From assembly GCA_023846275.1 (NCBI GenBank), contig CM043872.1, forward strand, positions 12,951,170 to 13,015,169: a stretch of DNA of 64,000 nt. Direction: 5' to 3'. The stretch comes from Vanilla planifolia. Its lineage: Eukaryota; Streptophyta; Magnoliopsida; Asparagales; Orchidaceae. Positions 15,601 through 27,081 of this stretch are shown here, one piece after another (within the stretch, counting starts at the first letter, position 1; each line of letters starts with the position of its first letter). A program made the translations under genes and the position numbers. Below the pieces are notes generated by a model. It was not told the origin of the DNA. It saw only the letters and a list, made by a program, of their open reading frames with translations, and did no database searches.

Positions 15601-15810
15601 GTAACAACTTTTTAATTTGGTTTCATTTGGTTATGCCACTTGAAGCTTAAGAAAAGGCTACAATTATGTTTTATAAGGTAATTAAAAATGTGTTGTAACA
15701 CTTTTTCTTAGCTATTTTTTTATTAACTATTGTGAGTGTAATATCCTCAATCATTAAATCAAGCACGAATCAATATGTTTCATAAAATATACATTGAAGG
15801 ATCCATCCCA
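12601..15810. other. AT-rich spacer
   Basis: The 96-residue open frame at 13172-13462 is rich in Leu, Ile and Phe from AT-rich codons and matches nothing I recognise. Stretches near 14770-14810 and 15180-15240 share a 'tttgtata.tatgata' theme with the tandem array to the left, but too weakly to call as copies. Confidence 0.4.
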
Positions 15811-15811
15811 C

Positions 15812-16640
15812 TATCACTCTGTTCTACAATGGTCTGCAATGCGTAAAATACAACGAACAAACAATTTCTCTCTATCAAAAACCAACAAATTTCTTTTTGA
15901 AACAAGAATCAAACTAAATGAACCGCAAAACAAACAGAGCTAACGACTTTGTGAAAAGTTTGATTGAAACCACAAATAAATAATATAAAGAGGTTAACCT
16001 GCAGCCGGATAACTGAACTTAGAATTGTAATAACTGGAAAGTAAAACTTTCAATGAAATTAGTTCACAGATATGAGTGGCGTTTCCAAGATCAGATGGCA
16101 TAAAAAGAAGCCAAAGATCAGGATAACCACAACAATATAGCACCCGAGCCATTATACCAAAAGGAACAAAGGGTCCTATGGAATTGGTAATGGGCGCGTA
16201 TAATGCGAATACATTACGTTTGCCTGAAAAAAGCCATCTTAAAACTTGTTCTACATAAATAAATTGGATCTTGTGAAGAACGACACCTTTTTGCTCAGAC
16301 AGCCAAGGGTTAGTCTTCAGCTTCTGGTACAAAGACCAGATCAGAAACTCTAGTCCAATATCAGCCTCCTCACAGCAACCCTAATGATGTAAAATGAAAT
16401 CAAAATCTACAAAAACAGAAGAAATTGACGCTACAGATAGAATAAGGAGATGACCCAGAAGAAAGAGAAGAATAACGGTGAAAAAAAGAAAATGATGACA
16501 GGAGAGGCGCAGGGGTGATCGACTTGTATAGCGGCCAGTCTTATAGAGCAAATATGACCTAGGGTTTGTGAACAAAAAGATTGAGAAAAAAATGTTGAAC
16601 CGGCGGATTAATATCGGACGGTGTATGTCTCGTGTAGAAT
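15812..16640 (-). other. Unidentified genic island with open frame and splice sites
   Basis: This stretch has more balanced composition than its surroundings. On the - strand a pyrimidine-rich leader carries CAAACCCTAGG (16568-16558), a telo-box-like element frequent in plant 5' leaders. It is followed by an acceptor-like ATTAG near 16381 and then about 127 codons with no stop down to 15999. The frame contains EEADIGLEFLIW, LKTNPWLSEQKG, YVEQVLRWLFSGKRN and the in-frame ATG of MARVLYCCGYPD. A GCAG/GTTAAC donor at 15998 and a TTGCAG acceptor at 15834 would remove a 165-base intron and end the frame shortly after. I do not recognise the protein. It could be a terminal exon of a gene, a pseudogene, a non-coding transcript, or transposon DNA, since an LTR copy lies just upstream on the same strand. 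Confidence 0.35.
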
Positions 16641-16989
16641 TTGTACAGATTTTGGAACTTTTTTTATTGATAAATTTTGCTATTTTTGATGCGAAGCTGT
16701 GTTTTTTATATTTTATTTGTTAGGATGATAAGAAAGTGTATTTTGTGAAGAAAACTGGTCAAATCTTTAAATATCAAATTACAATTTTAAAAATATAAAA
16801 TCTAAGTAATAAAAAATAGTTTGTGGTGCACAAAAATACAAAGATATCGTGGACTGTTACAAAACGTATTTTCACTTATTAATTTAACAAATAATAATTA
16901 CTTCAAAATTTTTATTTTTTAAAATAGTTTATAATTAAAAAATACTTGTTTTTCAAAAACGTTTAAAAATAATTTGAAATTACAAAATC

Positions 16990-17590
16990 ACAAGATTAAT
17001 AAATTTAAAAATAAAACAGCATTTTTAAAGAGTTCTGAATTATTTTATTCATTATTTTTATTTTTTTATATAAAAATTTAAATATAATATTTTATTATAA
17101 AAATGTATAATATTTTAAATTTCATAATACTGCTAGGATTTTTTTACCAAAAAAAAAAAACTTTCACAAATTTTGCACTGCTAAGCATGTCCATGTAAGC
17201 GAGAGACTCGTGCTAAGGCACTGTTCACATGTGTTGATGTTGTCTATAAGCGTGAACATGCCCTATAGCACCCATGCTAATCGCGTTAGCACAATAAGTG
17301 ATGTGCATGCACGTGCAACGCACTTGCACGATCCCACACTGTAGTGCGCAATCGACTTACTTGTGTTCGACAAACCTTTCTTTATGTGCTCACGTGTGCC
17401 TCACAGCATAATGCGTGACTAATGCGTGCAACGTGAGTTCAATTGCACTTACAGCGAGCTTGCATGGTTGCACGTGCAATTCTTACTACATGGTGTTGCT
17501 ACGATGATTTTCGTCTTTTATTGTCTCCCTTAATTTTGTTTTTATATCTTTTGTTTAATAAATCTAGAATTGAGTTCCTTATCAATGTAT
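16990..17590 (-). repeat. Solo LTR-like copy (family of the 40 kb and 42 kb LTRs)
   Basis: Read on the - strand this matches the two LTRs at 39912-40600 and 42285-42925. The shared order is a run near 'ccttaat', a GC-rich TGCA/CACG-dense core at 17180-17500, a 'cacaaa.tttt' plus poly-A junction, and an AT-rich tail with 'aatataatattttattata'. No partner LTR or coding remains were found nearby, so it looks like a solo LTR. Confidence 0.6.
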
Positions 17591-20500
17591 GTCTCATGTG
17601 TAGATGAATGTGTATTATTCATTTCATAAGAGAACATAGATAGTGCAACCAACTAATGTGCAAATGTGTAGAAGATAGTATGTGTGTGTAGATGTTGTGT
17701 AGAGCACTAAGCAAATGCACAAGCATTATGCAAAAGGCACATACTAATGCAAGATGGGCAAGCACATACCAAACAAGATAGTGCAAGCATTGTCTAATAC
17801 AAGAGATAGAGTGGAGTGGATGACTAGTATGTAAACAAGAGAGGTGAGTGCATAGAAATAAAGAGAGCTATATGCAACCCATGGGAATAGGTGATACAGA
17901 AAATCTTAACTAGCTATTGATGAGACTTTATACTTTATTTATTTTGTTTTATTATATTATGTGTGAAGATATTTACTATGTGTTGTACATTTATTTATTA
18001 TAGATAAGAATGCTCCTTATTAAGTTGTACATCAAGTTACATATTCTAAGAAAATGTGTCATTTTTTTAATGAAATCAATACAATTCAAGAGGTTCAAAA
18101 GGTGTAAGATCACTTGTTTGGCCTCAAATCTTAACTCTCTCAACTCATTAGGATTATGGCTTGATAGAACTTGTTTGAGAGCACATGCTTGTGCTTACTA
18201 AACCAACATTGGTAACCCATTAGGTTAGTGTTAAATAAGCTGAAGTTGACTTGTTAGGTCAATTTCAAGGTGTATGCATGCACCAAATTAGTGTGTTAAA
18301 ATCAGAGCATGTTTAGAAGACTTTTGTGACAAATAGTATCAAGTACTAACATGTATAGAATGTTGCAATGTGATCCACATGGTGAAAAGGAATGAGAAAA
18401 ATTGCATATGTTAATGCTATATTATCTTATTATCTTACGACTAACATAAATGCATTTATATTAGAAAATTCATATTTAAAGAAAAAAAGATTTTTAAATA
18501 AATAACATGCGATGTCAAGTCTTTCTCAAAAGAGAATGCATGATGGTTAAGACTTTGAGTTATAAAGTCGAATATTTCTCAAGGAATACCATTTAAAAAT
18601 CTCAATGACATTTTTGTAAAAAAAATTGGATAAAGATAAACATATCATCAATCTATTAATGACATGAAAATAAATTTAATTTCTAAAATAAAAAGAAAAA
18701 GTCCTTATTCAACCAAATTTATTTTGCTAAAGCAACTTATATGTGTTTTCTAGACTTCCCATTTTGAAGAATTTGCTTTTTATTGGGAACAAAAAGGAGA
18801 TCATTGCTCTCCACAATTGCAAAATCAAACTTTACATTATTTGGATTTGTGGAGGGTTGTAATTGTTGGAGCTTACTTTTATACATATTGCATCATATGC
18901 AGCAACTAAAGTGAGGAAACATCATATGCTATAGTTATAGTGCTTAACTAGTTGAATATATTTAAATAATATTATTAAATTAAATTTTGCTAATTTGGTT
19001 CTCCACATCTCATAACATGAATTTCTCTTGGCCATCAAGAACATAGAACCTAAATTTCTAATCATAAATTATGTAAATTCTTTCTTTCTTAAAGTCAAAT
19101 TTCAAATGAACTAAGTCTTCCTTATTTTTCACATGTGATATATATGTATTTATATAGTAGTTTATGTAGTTATGTATTTATATATCTGATATAGATATCA
19201 ATAATAATCTCATACAAACATATATTTTTATAATTATAATATGTGCAATATATAAAATCATGAATATAATTTTTAAATTATTAATATTTCTAACAAAATA
19301 GTTAGATTAGTACTATATTCATGCACTTTTTCATCTTTACATAATGATCTTAGTTTATTTAAAATGTTAGTACCAAAATATGCTAAGTCAAAATAAAAAA
19401 ATTAACATAATAAATCTAATATGATCATTATTTGTAAAAAAATATAATATTTAGGTAATACTACATAGAAGGTCTTTATCACATATAATAAAAAAGAAAG
19501 AATTAAACAATAAATTTATTTTCTATGGCTAGGCCTAACTTAATAAAAATATGACAATAATAAAAGATTAATTATAAATAATTAATTAATGAGGACATAA
19601 ACTTTTTCCAAGTGAGGACCTAATAATAAGATAAAACCTAAATTCAAAACTAAAATCCATACATAATTCTTGTTAATGCTAGAGATAAAACTACTATTAA
19701 TTAAGTCTTCTAAATAAAAGGTCCACAAATACACATTCATTACATAAGAGAATATCCAACCATAAAATATGTAAATTACAAACAATTGATAAAAAATATC
19801 ATGTACATGAAATAGTGCCATTAATAAAAAAAATGTATATAACCACATAATACTCTATCTATTAAATTATCTAATATGTATGATATTCATTCATAATCTT
19901 AAAATTCTCATGTCTATGTATAATGTAAATATGATTTATGATATGAATATTAATAAAACTTTATAGAGTATAACACATAAATTAATACAATACCTATATT
20001 ATATTTATATAATAAAACTAACAGCTCAACCCACAGCTTAAATTCTACTCATACTAATATGATCCAAACTCTTTTCCTTTAGTAGTTTGGTCTCTCATTC
20101 CTCACTCATTTTCATCTATATAAGCAATTGGCAACATATTTCCATTCATATATTTGGTGTGTCATTTGTGTGCTTCCATTAGTTATATTGACTATTGTAT
20201 AAGCTTTCTTTGCAAAAGAGCTATACTAGATTTTATCTTTGTTCTTTGTATTTTTCATTATATCTTGGTTATTGTAAGCCACTCATTTTATCAACTCTTT
20301 TGGGTTGCTTTTAGCTTCTTGTAAGGGTGCTTCACATACTTATCTTTTAGTCATGTTTAATAAGTCTAGCATTTCATGGATGGGGGTGGATGTAGACTTA
20401 TACATTTAGTAAATCACTTAAAATTATAATATTGTTGACTCCTAACTATGATACTTTATTTGATTAATACAAATTTTAAATATTTATGATGAATTTATTT

Positions 20501-23500
20501 AAGTCAATTTTCATATTTTATATAGTTGATGCTCATGTTCATTGGAGAATTTAATGAAGAAGAAGAGTAAAGGTGAAATCTCATGAAGATCATCTTAGTT
20601 AGAGTGATAAACCATTAATAGATATATTTTGAATTTAATTTTAGGTATTTTAATTTTATTTTAATTAAAAAATTAATCTTGATTAAAATATTTATTACAA
20701 GATACATAAATTAAATTAAAATTAATCACTTAAAAAAATATTTAGGTTTTATAATATATTTCATCAATCTTATCTTGATCATTATTTTATCTTAATCTTA
20801 TCTTCCAAAATCTTAATTAAACTATAGCAAAAAAATATTATTATTATGTTAATTAATTATTAAAAAAATTACATTTACTTAATCCATTAACCCATTTGAT
20901 GCAATAATGGATTTGGGTTAAGATAATGAATTCTAAACCTGTTCAGTGCAATCAACAGATTGAGAAATCAATCACAAACCCGAATTAAAGTATTTTAGAT
21001 CAGGTTATCTACATCTAGTACAACTCATCACTAGCTATACAAGTCATTTTAGGTCATCATTTTGTTTGATGAGTCAAGTCATAAATATTTAATATTTTAT
21101 TCTAATGAGCTTATTTAGTGTAAATCAAATTTAGTTTTAATGAATAAATCATGTGTTTTAAAAAATAGTAAATTAGTGATTTTCAAGATACCTTGGAGTA
21201 TTCGACAAGTTTTAAAGATTAAAAATATGTACATCAACTTTGATAAAATTTTTTTACTATGAAATAAAATGTTAGCTTGTTGATTATAAGATACTCTCCA
21301 TTCATTTAACTTTAAATTTATAACTCAAGTATCTGATTGTTCAATTATCTCTTTGATTTAGAAAATATATAAGATTTTATTTTTTTCAATCATTTAATCA
21401 TTTAAATTCTACTTAAACTATTTATTGATTTAAGAAATATAAGATTCTATTTTTTTAATAATTCTTTTCTTAGTTAAATCCTACTTATATATCATTGTTA
21501 AATTTTATGTTAAATCAATTATTAAATTTTGGTCAAATTAGAATCCATAATTTTGATAAAATTTTCATAATTAAAAAAATATTATCTTAAGCCACATCTT
21601 AAGCATGTTCCAAAGTACAAGGCTCCTGGGTCGAGCAAGCTTGAAATAGCACATGCAAATTATATGTCAAGAGATAAGATAGTCGAAAAAAATTGAGTCA
21701 AGTCTGATCTTTGCCACTGTGTATCTTGAACCCAGTTAAGGTGAAGCAAAGGATTGAGCTAGGCTAAACTTGAATGAACTACGTAAATCATGTCGGACCC
21801 ATAGCTATTATGAGTAAGCTCAAGTGATAAAATCCTAAGTAAGAGCTAGCCCTAATTAGGCTTACATAATATTCACATGCAAATGTTTATAAAGTACAAG
21901 TTCTTTTCCTTCATTTTATTATAGGACTTATCTTTTAGTTCCTGTCTGCTTCCAAAATTAGGAGTGACTTAGCATTGTTCAATCATGCATTTTCATTATT
22001 GTATAATGGAGTTCACCTCCACCTTTTGAATAGTCATCTTGATCTATCCAATTGTCCATTTGATGAGCTCATCTAACGATGATGATTTATTTCACCTTAT
22101 TTCATATAATTTATCCTTAATCAGATGAACTTAATTTTTTTCTTTCTTTTAAGATAATCTAACATTGAATCAGATAACCTAGATTTCTCTATTTTTGAAT
22201 CCTACAGTTGATCTCATTCTCATATTTATTTTTAATTAATCAAATGATCAAGAACTCATTTGACTTGATCGAATGGCCCTAATCTAATTCATCTTGATCT
22301 AATCATCCATAACTCATCAGCTTTTAAATCTTTTGATCTAACATCTCAAAACTTCTCCAAGTAGATCCAGTGACTTTCGTCCATCCAGCCTAACGACTAT
22401 TTCACTAGTCATTACATGTGCTATTGTGGGCAACTTTTTAGAAGAATTATTTAAGCTATTTAGAAAATCTTTTTAAGCTGTTTTGTAATTTGAAATAGCT
22501 TTTTTTTTTACTTTCTAATTTTTAAAATCAATTTTTTAATAAATATCTAACGATTATGAATACAATAATCGATAAATTTGAACAAAATTTTAACATCTCG
22601 AAGAAGAGCTACATCATATTCTACTAGTGTAAATTTCTTCTCGCATCACCTACGACTTACGACTACTCAAAATTCTAAATTCTTTCAACTAAATCTAATT
22701 CTTCTAAGCTTTTATTTTCTCAATTCTTTTCATAATTTTGAACTCTTTGTATCATTTATATTCAATAACAAGTATAAAAAAATTTACTGTATTTTTCTTT
22801 TTTCTTTGGGTTGGGCAGCTTGACATTTACAAAAGCTCGAGTTTGATTTGATCTCATAAAAAATTGAGTTAGGCCTGAGCTCATAAAAGCTCAGACTATA
22901 ATTCAACCCACAAAAGCTAATAGGTTGAGAGGAAAACTATAAGAAAAAATCTTAAATAAATTGAGATGAACCATAAGAAAAAATCTTAAGTTGCAACTCT
23001 TTTAGTTTCTCTAAACCTTGATTATAGGTGGATATAAGTTCTAGTTTGAATCGAATCACCTAAAACTTTGATGTCTCATTTCAATTTTTATTTTTATTTT
23101 TTAAAATCATAAAAATTATAAATTAATATATTTTAAATCAAAGTTTTTTATAAACATAAAATTATTTTTATAAAAAAATTTGAAAAATAAATACAATCCT
23201 AAAATTAACAAAAATATTTTTAAACTCATAATTCAACTCTTTTTTGTGGGATTCGCACACTCATTTTTATTTCAGTCATGACTTCTCTAGCAAGTTAAGG
23301 GGTAGTCAACCCCAAAATTAGGCTACAATTAAAACAAATCCTTCTTTCTAAACAATGCAAATTTAAATTCAGTCATTTGATTGCACAGTGTTTTTTAATG
23401 AAATGGTCAAAATTTTTCCTCCTTTTCAATACACGTAGATTTAATTGAAGTCGTTAAATCGTGGAAGCTTTTTGATCCCACAATCCTTATTACAATTATT

Positions 23501-26500
23501 TGTGTATCACCCTTGTCCTTGATTTGGATTAGATGTTCTCGATGTCATCTAATGAAGAGTTTGTGTAACACCTATTTTAGCCATTCTTAGCCAGCAGTTC
23601 AAACCATTATTAAAATATTAATACCTAAGTTTTTAATTAAAACATATGTTGACCAAGTTTTAACTAAAATGAAAAGTAATGATTTTTTGGTTAATTGGGT
23701 AACTCATTTTTAGTCATTTAAAATATCTATAAATAGAAGATTTTTTTAATATAATTGATTATTAAATTTTTGACAAAATTTTGATAAAATTGGAAAATAA
23801 ATTTCAAGCCATCTAAGTTGTTAGCAACCATGCTTAATTTTTCTTTCTTTTGCTGTCTTTTAATCGTTGAGCTTCAAATTCTCTTTTCTTCTTTAATCAG
23901 CTTAGCTCTTATTTTCTTATTTTTTTAATTAATTTAATTAAAAGAAAAATACACTCGTGCCTTATTAAATATTTCATTAAGCATAGGATTTGTTTTTTGT
24001 ATTAAGTTTGGGTTTGTGTCATTGAATTCTTTTTTTTGTGTTACCGATTTTATTTCGTTATAAGACCATTATGACATGTTTTTTTGTTTCATTGTTGTGA
24101 GTATTTAGCTTACTCATCTTTTAAACTTATATTGATTAGTTTTGTTTTTTTCCTAGTCTTTGTCGTGAGTTGACATAAGTTTGAATTTAAAATAAATCAC
24201 TTAAAAATTGTTGTTCTTTGTAATTATTTATTTTATAATTTCTTAAAAAATTATTTAAAAAATTAATTTTAAAATAAAATTATAATTTTTATAAAACCAC
24301 TTATAAAGGTTTCTTATAACTTAATAGAATAATTACTTTAAAATATTTTCTTTAAATAAATTTTTAAGAAATCAAAGTTTTTATTCATATTAATTATCTC
24401 CCCTTTTTATTGAACTACACTTCAATTTTTTTTTTTTTTGATAAAGGATTAAGTGTATAATAGAAGCAAATATATTAATATATGTATCATTTCATTTATT
24501 TAGAGAACAAAATCAAAGTATGAAAAACAGGTACAAAAGACAATATAACTAAAATGCTTAATAAGCTTATTCTTAAAAGCAAGTTTATGCATTGTTTGGA
24601 TTTTCAAGATTTAATCCAACATGAAGTTCTGTAGATATGTTTTAAATCTTAATCTATCTATTTTTTTTGACATATTTGATTATATCTATTTTTGGGCCAT
24701 TTTAAACTTGCTGATTTAAGGAGTATAGTTTTTTAAGAAATTCAATTTTTTATATAGTATTATAAATACTCTTTATTATCAAGATTTAGTGATATATATT
24801 CTCTTTTGTTTGTCTTTGCTATTTTTTTATTTTGTAACCCTTTTGTCTTCATAAAAAAAAATTCAACTATTTATCTATGGATATATCCCAAATTCTTTAA
24901 TAAATCACATAAATTATTTTGTTTCTATATATGTGTAATTATTTTTCTTCATAATTTGATATTTTCACAACCATAAATTACTTGTCTTATTATGTATGTG
25001 TTATTATTTTTCTTTTTAGTTTGATATTTGAAAAAAATCACTTTGCTATTGTATGATCTATGTTTATTCTGTACATAAGATCTAAAATTAGTTGTCTAAT
25101 CATAATACATATTTAATGGTCCTGATCAAATCTAATATATAGATAGTAATGATCAAGAATATAAAAAATAACGTTGTATGATCAATAGTGCTATAGAGGT
25201 GTAAGACCAAACATGTAAAATGTGAAGAGATATTAAGTTAATCATGCTCATATAATCATGAATAGCATGTAATTTATATATTCAATTATGTATACATGTA
25301 ATGTACAATGATTTAGCTTACCCAATCTAGATTGCACCCAACCACTTGCACCAATCATTTTTGCTCACTTATAGCACTATTAAAACTTAATTTAGAGTAA
25401 ATAGCTAATTGATATGACCTTAATCAAAGCAGTTATTTGTTCTAGTTGAGTCAAATAGAACCTAAATCAAGTCAAAACTTGGCCAAACCACTTAACCAGG
25501 ATTGAGTCGACCCATATACCACAATGCAAATAAATTGTCATTTAGCTTAAACCAAACTACAATTGAATCATATTGTTCCAAATTGAGCTTAACCCAAGAA
25601 GATTGAGATATTTATCTTAAACTACTTTGGAAAATGATAATAAAAATTAAAATATTTTTATTGTAATCATCATAAAAATGAAAACTAAGTTTTCACTTTT
25701 CAAGAACTATTTGGTATGATTTCAAGAGCATCAAATCTTGATAAATACATTAAAAAGAAATCTTAATTTTTGAGATTTCATTAAGCTTTATGAAAAATAA
25801 TTTATATGATTTAAAAAGTCTCTCTTATAATTATTTGATGAAAATAATCTTTTAATAAAATTTTTTTCAAAAAGGGCTTATTAAATGATATAACAAATGA
25901 AATGTAGATTATTTCTTTTTTGTTTGGAACAAATACAAAAAAAAAGAAGAATAATATAGGCAAGAAAAAAAGGAGAAGACAAGACTTGGCGATTTCACTC
26001 ATGCAAACACCGATCTTCTTCACTGATGCCATATCCATTTAATGACTTCTTTTTATAGATGTAACTCTCAGTCCACGTCCGAGTACCTTTAACCCAAACC
26101 ACTTTTCAACATCTTACTCAGATGTTGTTACTTAGTCGTCACATCTTAATATGAATGTTCAATCAAACCCTCAACTTAAGCTTAATAGCCACACCTCCAT
26201 ACATATATATATCTTCATACGACATACAAATATATCATTATTTTATGCTAAATTCATTCTTCTCTCTTTGTATCAATGATGGAAAAGCCTGAGAGTAGTT
26301 TTTTTAAAAATTGTTAATTCTAGTTACTGATAAATTACTGGACAACTATAACATTAAAATCTGTACTAAATTAAATCAGATTCAAATTCAGTATTAAAAC
26401 AAGCCAAGGAATACGAAACCAATCTCTTGAGAGCTAATTATGCTAGTCCGATGAAAATCGATTTCAATTGATTATAATTAATAGATTCAACCAAAACAAA

Positions 26501-26600
26501 ATTACAATTTTATTATTTATACGTGAAATAGAGAAATATATAAAGATTAAAAAAGACCTAAATAAATAAACCATTTCCATACAACAACCAGCTTAAAATC
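17591..26600. other. Gene-free AT-rich region of about 9 kb
   Basis: No gene, domain or well-aligned repeat pair is visible. The open frames at 18010-18201, 19582-19848, 22578-22823 and 25811-26038 are short, mostly AT-driven hydrophobic translations. The stretch 20080-20350 looks like a promoter or LTR (a TATATAAG motif followed by a T/G-rich leader), but I could not find a partner. Confidence 0.45.
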
Positions 26601-26605
26601 TGTTA

Positions 26606-26611
26606 TTTATT
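26606..26611 (-). terminator. Polyadenylation signal AATAAA after HSA32
   Basis: A canonical AATAAA on the - strand lies 133 bases past the HSA32 stop codon. It is the first good hexamer in a plausible 3' untranslated region. Confidence 0.5.
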
Positions 26612-26743
26612 ACTCCAAAGTACATGTCTACCAAGTAACCCAACAATAACATCACAGCCCTTCCACAGCACAAATTTGGGGACAACTTAACCACATACCG
26701 CACAAACAAAAAACACACAACACAGCAGCGTAACATAAACGCC

Positions 26744-27081
26744 TCATCGAATCAAGTAATACGCCGAGTTAAGGACGGAAGCATGATCCCTGCCAAGGTT
26801 TCCACCTCGGAGACATTCCAGATTCATCACCTCGGAGTGATCAATGAAAAGGTTCACCTTTGGGCCATAGCGTTTAACAAACCATTCTGTGGTTTTTGAA
26901 CTGAAAGTTTCGAACATGGTCTTCTCTAAACCCAGGCGTCCAATGATTTTAGCAATTAGATCAGCACGCAAAGCCTGTGGGTACTTGCAAACATCATCAG
27001 CATCGATCATGATAATGTCTGCTCCAGCTTCCAAGCATCTCTCGGCCATCCTTATCAACAGATCCACATCTTCGACGATTT
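26744..27081 (-). CDS. HSA32: HSA32 exon 4 (residues 177-288, stop)
   Basis: It follows a TTTTTAACAG acceptor. The first two bases complete a Glu codon begun in exon 3, giving EIVEDVDLLIRMAERCLEAG. The exon carries the barrel segment IIMIDADDVCK and the C-terminal FIDHSEVMNLECLRGGNLG, ending in TGA. Confidence 0.95.

Noticed and set aside
23040-24420. Possible direct repeat pair (about 23040-23200 and 24170-24420)
   Set aside because: The similarity is limited to A/T-rich words and does not keep a clear order of distinctive blocks.
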